From Melitaea cinxia (lineage: Eukaryota > Arthropoda > Insecta > Lepidoptera > Nymphalidae), in assembly GCF_905220565.1 (NCBI RefSeq), contig NC_059399.1, forward strand, positions 10,406,501-10,470,500: DNA of 64,000 bases, written 5' to 3'. Of the stretch, positions 34,132 to 44,902 are shown piece after piece; position 1 is the first letter of the stretch; each line of letters opens with the position of its first letter. The notes under the pieces are model-generated. The model saw nothing but the letters and a program-made list of their open reading frames with translations, made no database searches and was not told the origin of the DNA. Both the position numbers and the translations under genes were made by a program.

Positions 34132-35370
34132 CAAAAGTTAATATGCGGTAAAGTCAAATTGGCCACATGCAAAAAGATCTGGCAGGCCTACCAGCGAGGC
34201 AGCGAAAATCTACTTATGGTGCTGCTCGATGAGGCGGAGGCAGCCATATACAGACACGTCCCAGATTATTAAAGTTTCTATGTCAAGCAGCATATAGCGG
34301 CACATTTTAGGCTCGGTTGAGGCTGCGGGGCGAGAAAACGCATCACCAAAATTTTTAACACCTGTGAGAAACCCGGTTTTGGTGGTTGCCAAGTCCACGA
34401 GAGTAATGCTGGATGACGGGATGCTTGAGATAGCGAAATCCATTTCACGGGATCTTAATGTCGACGCGGGCCTCATGGGCCGGCAATTGCCATAGTGAAG
34501 TGGATAAATGGGATTTCTGGGTTGCGGAAAAACCACACACATAGTCAGAACACATATAGTAGAAATAGTCGTTACAATGACGGCCTCCATTTTAACAAAT
34601 AGATTTAAAAAGGGCACGAAATGTAACCGTTTAACAGTAGATGAAGGTCTTATGAACCATTTTGGAGCTAAAGTAATGGCGGCACGACTTTTGGGGGCAA
34701 ACAAAGTTGTTCTCATCAGAGATGTCAACCAGTTGCCTTATATAGACAGAGAAAATCGGTTCGAAATGAGGTACTGTAGACCTTATCTAACAATCAACAT
34801 GTCACGAGAGTTGTCCCGCACATACTGGAGTCCCATGGACGTTGTATATGCCATCTGTGAGGTATACATAAATATGTATTCGTCAAATCCTACCATCCAC
34901 TCCCTCAGAATGAATGGATACACTGGCGCGGAAATACCTAAACTTCAAAACGACACCCTATACTTGCTCTATACGCAAAAAGAGAAAAAAATTCTGATAC
35001 AACAGGGATACGGCACTGAAGAGGGATCGCGCGTCATGAACATTCATGAAGCACAAGGGCAAACCTACGGCGAGGTCATCATCGTCCAGACAAAGACTGA
35101 GTGGCTACAAATCCACGACAGCGTGCTTCATACGGTAGTAGCGTTGACAAGACACTCTAACACCTGTGTCTACTACACTGACGACGGTGATGACGCAATC
35201 GGCAGGTTCGTTAACCGAGCGCTGGGTGCCTCGACGAAGACCATCTTGTGGAGCATAACCTAAAAAGACCCATCTACAAGCGTGATATGTCGCTAGCAAG
35301 GGCTCTGCTCAAGATGCTGGGGGCAGGCGTGGGGCGTAGTGACACAGTGCGGCGTTTGATATACAAATAA
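34132..35370 (+). pseudogene. Endogenous viral element: SF1 helicase region of a virga/negev-like RNA virus
   Basis: A 1.2-kb island of coding-like composition in an AT-rich intron. Segments in order: 34132-34272 in one frame (ending in TAA); 34298-34495 in a second frame, preceded by TAG at 34295 and ended by TAG at 34493; the long helicase frame 34508-35263; and a tail in another frame to TAA at 35370. At least four breaks separate them, so it cannot make the viral protein. The motifs are those of superfamily 1 helicases of alphavirus-like positive-strand RNA viruses. Group assignment is by eye. No flanking LTR or retroelement was recognised, so the integration route is unknown. Confidence 0.82.
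34508..35263 (+). CDS. Uninterrupted 251-codon viral-type SF1 helicase frame within the viral element
   Basis: In RNA viruses this domain unwinds RNA and removes the 5' phosphate during capping; activity here is doubtful. Visible motifs in order: Walker A GCGKTT (residues 5-10), Walker B-like VDEG (about 44-47), DVNQLPYIDR (motif III, about 73-82), NMSRELSRT (motif IV, about 98-106), NIHEAQGQTY (motif V, about 178-187), VALTRHSN (motif VI, about 212-219). The first ATG lies just before Walker A, after a frame break, so the N-terminal part of the domain is missing. An open frame of this length in an old integration is notable but not proof of use; no host promoter or splice structure is evident. 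Confidence 0.75.
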   Translation: MGFLGCGKTTHIVRTHIVEIVVTMTASILTNRFKKGTKCNRLTVDEGLMNHFGAKVMAARLLGANKVVLIRDVNQLPYIDRENRFEMRYCRPYLTINMSRELSRTYWSPMDVVYAICEVYINMYSSNPTIHSLRMNGYTGAEIPKLQNDTLYLLYTQKEKKILIQQGYGTEEGSRVMNIHEAQGQTYGEVIIVQTKTEWLQIHDSVLHTVVALTRHSNTCVYYTDDGDDAIGRFVNRALGASTKTILWSIT

Positions 35371-36461
35371 AGTAGACATGGATATATAATATATAAGTGT
35401 ATTTAGGTAAGTATGCTAAAAATTTAAGTAAATAACAGAAATAAATAAATAATAAATAGATAAATATTAATAATAACTATAAATCAATATAAGAAAAAAA
35501 AACCCTTACTAACAGTAACATAGGTTAAGTGGATATTGTAAGTAGAACATAGTGTACATAATTATATGGTAACTAGGAAATAAGTGCACATATATGATAT
35601 CTAACAAATAAGTGCAAATATAGACATAGATAAGACAAATAATAATATGTTCAGAAATTACGAATTAATGAATGATGTGTAAACTTTTCCATCAAACAGT
35701 AATTCCAAGGGGGAAAAAACCGTCAGCGTCGGACCACGTCCTAGTTTTACTAGGCAGTCACAGGACTGTCGATTTGTAGTTGTAATGAAAAATAGCCTGT
35801 GGTAGTAATAATGCATGCATGTTAACAAAAGGCATGGGCATTTTGAGACCGTGGATGTAAATTTTTAAATTTAAAAAAATGCGGTAAAACAGTGTTACTA
35901 TTTTATTGTTCTTAATACATTTTTTATTACTAATATATAGACAGAAATTTTTTACACAAAGTTAGTTTTATATATTTTTTAAACTACACAAAAAAACGCA
36001 GGCGTGATAGTTATGGTAAAGCAAAAAATGTTATTCTATGTAAAAAAAAATATTACACGACAAACATCGAATCAAAAATAATTCGTATGTACAATGTATT
36101 AAATATATATTAACAAACGTACAAATTTATAGGGAACAAGAAAATGGTGAAAGAGTTTCGGAGGAAAGGGTAAGTATATTGGATATTGATGAGGACGATC
36201 GAAGAGATTGCTTGGCAAGGAACTGTGATTGATTATTATGTTAATAAAATAATATGAAATAAAACATTCTACAAGGAGTATCACTTGATGAAATCTGAAC
36301 CAGTCGCTAATATATTATAATTATAATCTTGTAAACACGTGTCTTCAGTGCCCTAAAAGCCATATAAACTAATAAGCTAATTATGAAGTTAGCATTGTAT
36401 TTGACAAGTAGAGGCGATATTTTTTTTACATTTTGATTTTCTACATTCAATATTTATTACA
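35371..36461. other. AT-rich intronic DNA, nothing recognised
   Basis: A short less AT-rich segment (35700-35775, with GTCAGCGTCGGACCACGTCC) has no identification. No coding frame. Confidence 0.45.
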
Positions 36462-36777
36462 TCTAATATATAAAATTCTCGTGTCGCAGTGTTTGTAGTT
36501 AAACTCCTCCGAAACGGCTTGACCGATTCTCATGAAATTTTGTGTGCATATAGATTAGGTCTGAGAATCGAACAACATCTATTTTTCATCCCCCTAAATG
36601 TTAAGGGTAGTCCACCCCAGAATTTTTATTTTTATTTTTAGATAAATTATTTATTTTTTATTTTATTATGATTTGACGTTGAAAAATACATACAACCCTA
36701 AATTTTCACACGTCTACCACCAACCCCTATTTTTAAATAGCGTTTAGCGGCAAGACAACGTTTGCCGAGTGAGCTAG
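36462..36777 (+). mobile_element. Short non-autonomous Helitron with clean ends
   Basis: 5' TCTAATATATAAAATTCTCG follows an A (36461). 3' end is a GGCAA/TTGCC hairpin, then GAGTGAGCTAG, followed by T (36778). This is the Helitron signature: TC start, hairpin, CTAG end, A/T target and no duplication. Body carries CTCCGAAACGGCTTGACCG. 316 bp, no coding capacity. Confidence 0.8.
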
Positions 36778-37693
36778 TATACATATATTAGTTTAATTAT
36801 GGCGTGTAACTAGTAACGAATTAATATAATAGTAACATTTTCGAAAATGGATATATACACAGTATTCTCAATAAATATTGCGAGAAATAAGGGAAAATTT
36901 AGCCTAGGAATATCTTCGGGACGTTTTAATAAAATAGTTATGTTGACGGCAACAACCTGTATATATATTTTAATATTAATATTTAGTAATATAATAATAT
37001 GTGAGACGGTTAGAGACAACCGTACCAGGAAAAGGGTAAAGTGTTTTTTTTTTGTTTAAATTGCGTTAAAATTATTCTTATCTGAGACAAAATATCAATG
37101 TATTTCTTTTTGTATAAAAATTGTCAAAAGAACAGAATCAGAATTAAAATTACTTACAAGTTAAATATTTATTATATTTTAATTTTTAGCTACAAAGCGA
37201 GCTTGACCTATGAATATAATTTTTCAATCCGTTTTTGATATAAAAATATATTTATCCTTTTATTAAAATATATATTTGTAGTAAGTAGTAAAGCGTAAGT
37301 ATTTGAATATGCTAATCTAATTTATCTGAAAATTATAGAGCACGGAACACCGTAATAAAATTGATCAATCACACATCAATACACACACACACACACACAG
37401 ATATATATACCTGTACCCGATCACGCATTGAAAAGTTTTTGAAATTGGATAGTTTGACGAAAGCCGATGATCGTTGACTATCTCCTAAATCTGAATGAAA
37501 CTGAAGAATGAATGACTAAAACCTTTTCTTACACTAAAATGTATATCAATTTTTTTTTTCAAATTTTGCACATAGGGTTTAAGATCAGTTTTTATTTCTC
37601 TATTACATCATTCCGAATTGAAAATTAAATATTCGTAAGATGATATATACCTAAATATCATATTAACTGGGTTACTTTCACTGATAAATACAA
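36778..37693. other. AT-rich intronic DNA with (CA)n
   Basis: A CA run at 37378-37400 and otherwise nothing recognised; overlapping short frames on both strands (36810-37059) have no coding character. Confidence 0.5.
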
Positions 37694-38312
37694 AATTGTG
37701 TTTGCTCGCAAACGAAAAAAAAACCGACTTCAATTACATCGACAAGTAATACAACGTAGATCGACGAAAAAATAGTCAAGCTACTACGCGTTATTAAAGA
37801 TTACTCAAAAAGTAGTTATCAGATCTCGATGAAATTTATATGTGACCACATGATAAACATCAGCTTTCGATTAAATTAAAAATTATCAAAATCGGTACAC
37901 CCAGTAAAAAGTTATTACGGATTTTCGAGAGTTTCCCTCGATTCCTCTGGGATCCCATCATCAGATCCTAGTTTCCTTATCACGGTACCAAACTAAAGAT
38001 ATCCCCTTTCCAACAAAAAAAGAATTATCAAAATCGGTACATCCAGTAGAAAGTTATGCGGTATAATACAACGTAGGTCGACGAAAAAAGCGTCAAGTAA
38101 AAACACATTATTAGATATAACTCGAAAAGTAGTTGTTAGATCTCAAATAAATTTAAATGGGACCAATTGGCACACACCACCTTTCGATTAAAACAAAATT
38201 TGTCGAAATCGGTCCACGCGGGCAAAAGTTCTGATGTAACATACATAAAAAAAAAAAAAAAAATACAGTCGAATTGAGAACCTCCTCCTTTTTTGGAAGT
38301 TGGTTAAAAAAA
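37694..38312 (-). mobile_element. CCGACTTC interspersed element, full-length, minus strand
   Basis: Runs from TTTGCTCGCAAACGAAAAAA to CCTCCTTTTTTGGAAGTTGG. It contains three monomers of the family. Collinear over its whole length with 63093-63732 in opposite orientation, with only scattered differences, so relatively young. Confidence 0.8.
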
Positions 38313-39514
38313 TACTCTGTAAGCAATCTTATTGTGGTTTAAACAAGTTATCAGCCCATTTACTTGTTTGTCTCTCATTGTCGTGTTTATTACACACACA
38401 ATGTTGTTAGGGTTTGCCACAAACCGCAACACTTAGCATACAGTATGTTAAGTGCATATTATCTTCTTTGTAGATATATGTCGTCATAACTAAATCTTAA
38501 ATAATTACATATGCAAGTTAACGTAACTCAGTACATTTATATATTTGTAACAGGAACAACTTGTGTTCGTTACAAATTAAATTATTACGTGAAAAATTCA
38601 GTACAAAATATTTGTGTAAATAAATGTACGGGTTTAGTAATTATTAGCTTATTAAGTTCTACGGCTTATCCGAAATGCGGCACGTTCGTTATAACAAGAC
38701 TAATACATCTTAATCCGTAACAAAACCATACATGTGAATATTTATCCAAAGGTTGAATAATTCTAATCAGTCCTTTCAAGTAACTATACCTAACATTGTT
38801 TACAATTATCCTTCAAGTTATTTTTTCATAAAGAGTTTTTTTTAACGAACTAAACTTTAAAGATAATATTCCAATTGTTTAATTAAGAATATGAGGCTAA
38901 ATTTACACCTAAATTGTGAAATTCAACCTTAATAATAGTAATTGATTTTTGTTATTAGTTTAAGGAATAATTAAATTGTGGCGACAAAAGGGATTTTGTC
39001 ATCCCTTACTGAAATGTTGAAGCTCGGGAAAGTTAAGACACTAAAGACTATTACAATTTAAATCTATTTTGTTTAGAACGTGGCATATATTCATAATAAT
39101 AAATAGGTATACTTACTAAGTTTCAAATCTTTTTTTTTTTTTATAATTTAACTTAAGTAAGTTCATTTGAACAACGACTAAATGTTTATAAAGAAGGTGA
39201 AAATATATACACGTACACATACGTTCATAAAAATGTACATAGACCACAGCTACGTTAATTTGATAAAAACAGAATCAATCAACATAAAAAAGCAATGGAC
39301 TGTAGTAAAAAATTCCGACCTTCGGGTTAAACACTGTTGGGAATTTTCTTTATGAAATATTACACAAATATATTCGTGACACAGTCATAATAAAAAGGTT
39401 AAATTTAATGTATTTTCCCTTTTAATTTTTTGGTATGATGCTGGAATGAAAAAAGTAGACATACAGACAAAGTTAAAATACGAATTGCAACTTAATTTAT
39501 ATGACGAATTCATC
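38313..39514. other. AT-rich intronic DNA, nothing recognised
   Basis: The short frame at 38511-38720 has no supporting feature. Small hairpin AGGGAT/ATCCCT near 38991-39006. Confidence 0.45.
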
Positions 39515-39695
39515 ACTTCAGCTTATCGCAGTCCACTGCTGGACATAGGCCTACCCAAGTTTGCACTAAAAATGGCGAGAGCTAATGTGTTTCGTCTATA
39601 GTCACCACGCTGGGCAGACGGGTTGGTGATCGCAGCTGGCTTTGTCGCACCAAAGACACTGATGCCGGTCTTCGGCCTGTGTATGATGAATTGAA
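39515..39695 (+). repeat. Lepidopteran interspersed repeat fragment (TGGACATAGGCC family)
   Basis: CAGTCCACTGCTGGACATAGG, AAAAATGGCGAGAGC, GTCACCACGCTGGGCAGACGG and GTCTTCGGCCTGTGTAT match 43255-43385 and 58140-58310. Confidence 0.7.
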
Positions 39696-40166
39696 AGTGA
39701 TCAATTGTATTTATTAAGTTTTTATAGCTTTTGGGACCACATGTGTCACGTTTTATGTAAATAGACTTTCTTAAATATATGAGTTTACAAAAGCTCGTTT
39801 GAGTTAAGATTATTTTTGTTTAACCCTAATCATTAGACGAAGGTTTATCGTGAGGATTATACTGCATTTATTTAATCAACGTCTATTATTTTTCGTAAAG
39901 TATTGTCTATAAAATATAAAATTTAGGTCAAATATGACACTATCATTATTAATTCCACTCATCGAACGAACTTCGTGCGTATTACGTATATTCCATAAAC
40001 GACTTCAGATATAAATATATAGGAGTTTGATTTCACGATCGAAAGGCTACATAATGGTTTCACAGAATTGTAAAACTTTCCACGCAAAACCTGTACTATA
40101 ACATCTTAAGCTGGGACTCGATTCAAGCGTGTACCGAGCAATATCTAAATTAATTGACAATATAAT
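39696..40166. other. Intronic DNA, nothing recognised
   Basis: AT-rich, no coding frame or element ends. Confidence 0.4.
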
Positions 40167-40517
40167 AAAGCTCTGGTGTATTGGTGCGTGCGTCATGTAC
40201 GCGGCTAAAACATCTTCGGTTTGCAGATTCGATTCCCGCTCAGAATGGATACTTATATTTTTACACATATTTCTTTCCGGTTTAGATGTTCGTACTTGTG
40301 GGTCACGAGAACCACCATACCTCGGAGAGCACGTTAAGCAGTCCCAGTGTGGTGTTATCATATACACCTGATAGTGATCGTTACTCATAACATCAATCAT
40401 AATACGAGTATATCCATCAAACCGCAGTGGAGCAGTGTGGTGTGTTAAGCTCTGATCCTTCTCCTACACGGAGAAAGAGACCTATACCCAGCAGTGGGAT
40501 ATTGCAGATTCAATCGT
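40167..40517 (+). mobile_element. SINE with alternative tRNA-like head
   Basis: Head CTCTGGTGTATTGGTGCGTGC (A-box-like) and AGATTCGATTCCCGC (B-box) differs from the head at 56343, but the body from GGAGAGCACGTTAAG to ACCCAGCAGTGGGATATTGC is the same as in the Metulj-like copies. So two tRNA-like heads are attached to one shared tail. Confidence 0.7.
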
Positions 40518-41164
40518 TTTTTTTCGTATTTATTGTTTCTTTATAGTAAAGTAACTCAAATATGGGCTAGAACAAAGCGAAAAATGAGAGTGAATTAGCT
40601 ATTTATGTGCATTTTATGTAGCGAGCGTTAGAGCTGGAAGCCGACCTGTTCATATTCTAGGTCTTTTCTACTTCCTAAAATAAATAAGTAAGGGACAAAT
40701 TCATTCAATCAAATCATTGACATTAAGTGACACGGCTGCTTTTTTTCTGAAGAAAAAAATAATTTTTCAAAAACGCGTGATCACGTACACTATACAGATT
40801 ATATTATATTGTCAAATTATATTGCTTATAATGCTGTGTAATGTTGTTTCGGATAAAAAATAGGAACAAAAGAAAATGAAGTATAGAAATGAATAGCGTT
40901 GACAATAATATATTGTTTTTCTCTGGTCGAAGCTTTTTACTTCCAGAATATTTCCTTGTCTTAGTAGAAGTTGTATATTTAACGTAATCAACATACTTAG
41001 ACATTTGGACTAGTTTGCCTACAGAATTTTATATAGATAAATAAAAATTAAACACTTTGAGTTTAGAATTAAGAAGTAAATTTTATAAAAAATTCAAATA
41101 CTATAAAAAAAAACATATTTAATATACATTTTAATATGGCATTAACAAGAAAAATTTTCTTTAG
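40518..41164. other. End of intron 1, AT-rich
   Basis: Ends in a short pyrimidine tract and TTTCTTTAG acceptor. No other feature recognised. Confidence 0.5.
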
Positions 41165-41373
41165 GTGTTCGAGGACTTCATAATTTGGAGATCAACGTAC
41201 CAAATGCTGTTCTAGTAGGAGAAACAGTGACCCTGGAATGCACATGGCAGTTAGAAGACGAAGAGACGTTATATAGTGTGAAATGGTACCGGGGCAGAGA
41301 AGAGTTTTATCGATACATACCAAAAGAACTACCGCATACAAGAGTTTTTCCCTTACCGGGAATTGAAGTTGAT
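41165..41373 (+). CDS. beat: beat-like gene, coding exon 2 (first Ig domain, N half)
   Basis: Encodes residues 35-104 of the assembled protein. INVPNAVLVGETVTLECTW opens the first V-type Ig domain with Cys60; LYSVKWYRGREEFYRYIPKE (residues 70-89) carries the core Trp75 and the Beat-family signature around it, and PLPGIEVD ends the exon. The acceptor is TTTAG at 41164 and the donor GTGAGT at 41374, phase 0. This exon is the strongest evidence for family membership; in the family this domain faces Side-family ligands. Confidence 0.92.
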
Positions 41374-41770
41374 GTGAGTCTTAGTTGTGACTAATAAAAT
41401 ATTTTCTTAGAAATCTATTTACTATTCTTTGGTTTTTCATAGTCATATCTTCTATTACATTAAAATTTGTAGGAAAGGTGTAACAGTTATATTAAGTTTA
41501 AAAATTACCATTAATATTATTTAACAGTTATATATTTTTTCGTCTTTTAAATAATGAATACATACATAGCTTTATTAAATATTTATATTACTAATTATGC
41601 ATTGTAACATTCTTTAACATTCCGTTAAATTTTATTTTCGGTGTTACAATTGTCGTAATTATACCATTTATGATTAAAACAGCAAACTGGAATATTAAAA
41701 TTAAATGATCACATTCGAAATATTAACTAAAGTACATATTAGAATGAACATTATGGAAATAAATTGCTAG
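41374..41770 (+). other. Intron 2 of the beat-like gene
   Basis: 397 bases, AT-rich, GTGAGT...GCTAG. Nothing else seen. Confidence 0.8.
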
Positions 41771-41906
41771 ATATCGCGGTCAGGAGCAAGGCGGGTCGTC
41801 CTGCAAGAGGCGACGCCGGCGATGGCGGGTCGTTTCCGCTGTGAAGTGTCAGCGGACGCTCCTACCTTCCATACGGAAATACGCTCCGCACCGCTGGATG
41901 TAGTCG
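41771..41906 (+). CDS. beat: beat-like gene, coding exon 3 (first Ig domain, C half)
   Basis: Residues 105-149 plus one base. ISRSGARRVVLQEATPAMAG then GRFRCEVSADAPTFHTEIR: Cys128 pairs with Cys60, and the FRCEVSADAP motif is characteristic of Beat proteins. The exon is much more GC-rich than the flanking introns. Donor GTAAGT at 41907, phase 1. Confidence 0.92.
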
Positions 41907-43189
41907 GTAAGTAACTATAAATAAGAGTGATTTACGGGTAACAACTTTAATAATAACTAAAACAAGGGACATACAAGATCATTCTTATTACATTTTAAAT
42001 TGCAACCTGTGAGTATAAGAGTTACAATTTTTTAGCTGAGATAAAATAGATCAGATCCGGTTAGATCTTATAAAACATATAAGTAACTTATGGGCAGAAT
42101 AAAATTTATAAACAATCGATAAATCGACCACTATTTACACTATATAAAAACTGTAACAGTCACATTTACAAAAACAAATACAACAAGGGTAGTCGTGAAA
42201 TTGTACCGCAATACTTAACTAAGAATGGGAACGGACATAACAACTTGTGTAATACGATACTAATGATTGTGGGTAGCAATGCTACAAGATCAGACTGTGT
42301 TTGCGATATATTATATAAATCTCGTTGTACAAGAATGTTGTACATCTAATGATCTAAACAAGACTCGTTCAATCTGCTACACGAAAATGTAGAACATATT
42401 ATGGCAATGCTTTGTTATCGTCTTTAGTTTATGCTTAGATGTGAATAGCCTCTTTTTAATTTAGAATATATTTATTAAAAATTATAATTTAATCTTAAGT
42501 TAGTTTCTTGGTCGCGACCGTGTTTAACAAAAATTTAGTCATAAGTAAATTATACAATTATAAAAAGCGTTAGAGCGAATACAAAGATAAAATCAAACAC
42601 ATTTTTAAACTAAAACAAAAAATGATGGTTTTTAAAACCAGGGTATTTTAAACGACGTTGACAATATATAATCATTTCATCATGACCAACGCCGTGGTTT
42701 AAATAAATTATGACGGTAGTTACCGGAGTGTCATCAAAGTAGCAAATTACTTTAACTTCATAACTTATAATGTATTTTAAATATAAAATTATTTAAACCT
42801 GATTTTTTTTAATGTTAAATCTTAGCACAAAATGCTATTAACAAGATGTAACGAATAAATGTCTGAAAACATTTGTTGTTTTCGTAGCCAAACAATTAAC
42901 ATTAAATTAAATGTTCATTCGCGTTGAAGATATTTACAGTGGTTGTTTATTTATACCACTGTATTCAAGATGTTGAGTACAATGCGGCGAAAGGAATGTA
43001 AACGGACGTGCCGAACATAGGTTTGCTCCGCATTACTCCATTGCAATAAAATTCACCTGCCAATATAAATTGATTGAATAAAGCCAGAGAAATAAAACTC
43101 AATTCGATATGTTAGCGATATTAAACTTATTTTCTGCTTGATTACTCTTACGAATACTCTTGTCGTTTGGCTACGTCAATATAAAATAT
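41907..43189 (+). other. Start of intron 3, nothing recognised
   Basis: AT-rich intron sequence. The whole intron runs to 48601 and holds the repeats listed below. Confidence 0.5.
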
Positions 43190-43850
43190 AGCCAAACCGC
43201 TCTCTGCCCACGGGTGTCGTAAGAGGTGACTAAGGGATAATAAAGTTCCACTCATCATCATCATCACTTCGGCCTAATACATTCCACTGCTGGACATAGG
43301 CCTCCACAGGTTCATGCCAAAAATGGCGTGAAATTATGTGTTTCGCCCATAGTCACCACTCTGCCCGTCTTCAGCCCGTGTATTTCAAAGCCAGCAGTTA
43401 GATGGTTATCCCGCCATCGGTCGGCTTTTTAAATTCAAAGGCGGTAATGGTTATCCCTTAGTCACCTCTTACGCGACCTACGGAAAGAGAGGGGGTGGGT
43501 ATATTCTTACTGCCGTAACTACACAGCAAAGTTCCAGTACCACCTTGGAACTGTTCAAGATTGTTGAAGAGTGCTGCGTTTCAAATACCCAGACCGAAGA
43601 AGGTGGCAGCTTCTTCGGGATACGATGATTCTGGACTCCGGGCTCTTGTTTTACTTCCTTGAAGGTGATAGGCTTTCCCAAAGTGGCGTCGGTTTTCTGT
43701 CCATGAGACTCTCACTAGCAACGTAGTGCAAGTCAGCAGTGTGTCGACCCGGATAGCGTACCTTATACTTAAGCTCGCTGACAGATATCCCTGAAAGTGA
43801 TACAGGTAAGTATGCACTAACTTCGGCACACTCTGACGATGAGATCCTTA
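43190..43850. repeat. Rearranged lepidopteran interspersed repeat fragments
   Basis: CCCACGGGTGTCGTAAGAGG (43199-43218) is followed by a plus-strand TGGACATAGGCC fragment (43255-43450), then a GTCACCTCTTACG block and a segment to 43840 whose minus strand has coding-like frames without identification. It is a mosaic of one repeat family similar to 58125-58530. Confidence 0.55.
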
Positions 43851-43851
43851 C

Positions 43852-44820
43852 ATGGCACTACTTCGGCCTTCTATAACGCGGTGGACATGGAAGAACCCGA
43901 ATACTGTGACGAAAAACGAAATAGATTTCATCATAGCAGATAAAAGGCAATTTAAGGCAGTTAATAGGTTTAACACCGGCTATTACGTGTGCAGGCTACG
44001 CAAAGAGCGAGCCCGCTTGATGAAATTTACTCTCCAACCTACGCTGCTCCAAATATTATGTGGTTCCGTGAATTTCAACTGTCACTCCAAAATCGATTTG
44101 ATACACTGGAAACTACTAGTGACGTGGACGAGATGACCGACAACGTGTTGAAGTCGGTGTGTATACTGAGTCGCAAACACTTTTCGCCTACGAAATCGAA
44201 AAAAAAGTGATGTAGGTGCGAGATGTGCGCCACTTAAGTAGCTTCACCGAAATAGAAGGCTCTTTCTAAGACGTAGGATACCATACCATTTAACTAGCCC
44301 AAATAACTACAAGACGGTAGCCAATAGGAGGATTCAGTTGGGCTGGGCGGCGTTTGTCAGGTTTTTTCGAGTCTTCACTTCAAAGATTCTGCAATTCTTG
44401 AAGACAAAAGTTTTCGAGCAATGCGTCCTGCCTTTGTTGACATACGGTGCTGATATGTGGACACTAACAAAGGGACTAGTCTACAAGTTTAAAGTCTCTC
44501 TCAAATATGGGATTGAAAATGAGACTATCCGCGAGAAAACGAAAGTAACTGACATATCTCACAGCAAAAACAATCGCAAGTTGAAGTGGCAGTGGGCTGG
44601 TAACCTGTATCGCAGGACCAATGGCCGCTGTAGCAATTGTGCCCCAGAGTGGAGACCGTGTGTTGGCAAACGCAACGTACGTCCTCCGGTCCGCTAGACC
44701 GACGTTCTACGTAACATTGCCAGTGCAGGCTGGATGAGAATTGCGTAAAACCTGGATGTCTGGTGCAAAATTGGGGAAGCCTATACTCAGCAGTGGCCTG
44801 CCATAGGCTGAACTGACTGA
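43852..44820 (+). pseudogene. RTE-type LINE relic with polymerase deleted
   Basis: First part (43852-44210): TRWTWKNPNTVTKNEIDFII, the end of an AP-endonuclease domain, then RLRKERARLMKF and, in another frame, QNRFDTLETTSDVDEM. Second part (44338-44820): FEQCVLPLLTYGADMWTL, IREKTKVTDISH, KLKWQWAGNLYRRTNGR, EWRPCVGKR, then the terminal GWMR segment in a shifted frame. The catalytic polymerase lying between these in intact elements is missing, so this copy is internally deleted as well as frame-broken. Confidence 0.8.
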
Positions 44821-44902
44821 CTGCGCGGTTACTTACAAATACAAAGTACAAAATATAAGTATGTACCTATCTAATTTGAAAGCGATACTCTTTGAACGTT
44901 AA

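Noticed and set aside
34210..34728. 172-codon minus-strand frame
   Set aside because: Antisense to the viral-like segments; the sense strand carries the recognisable motifs.
34508..35263. A cellular helicase or Helitron helicase
   Set aside because: The motif wording (GCGKTT, DVNQLP, HEAQG) and compact length fit viral SF1 helicases; no Rep or Pif1-type motifs and no introns are visible.
36810..37059. Overlapping short frames on both strands
   Set aside because: AT-rich, no motif, no neighbouring exon signals, and both strands equally open.
38511..38720. 69-codon frame in the intron
   Set aside because: Composition equals that of the flanking AT-rich DNA; no domain, signal or splice context.
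40129..40400. Short frames across a SINE
   Set aside because: They fall in the head and body of the SINE at 40167-40517, and similar chance frames appear in other copies.
43478..43829. Minus-strand frames of 67 and 82 codons
   Set aside because: They lie in repeat DNA of the TGGACATAGGCC family and show no domain; reported only as part of the repeat.
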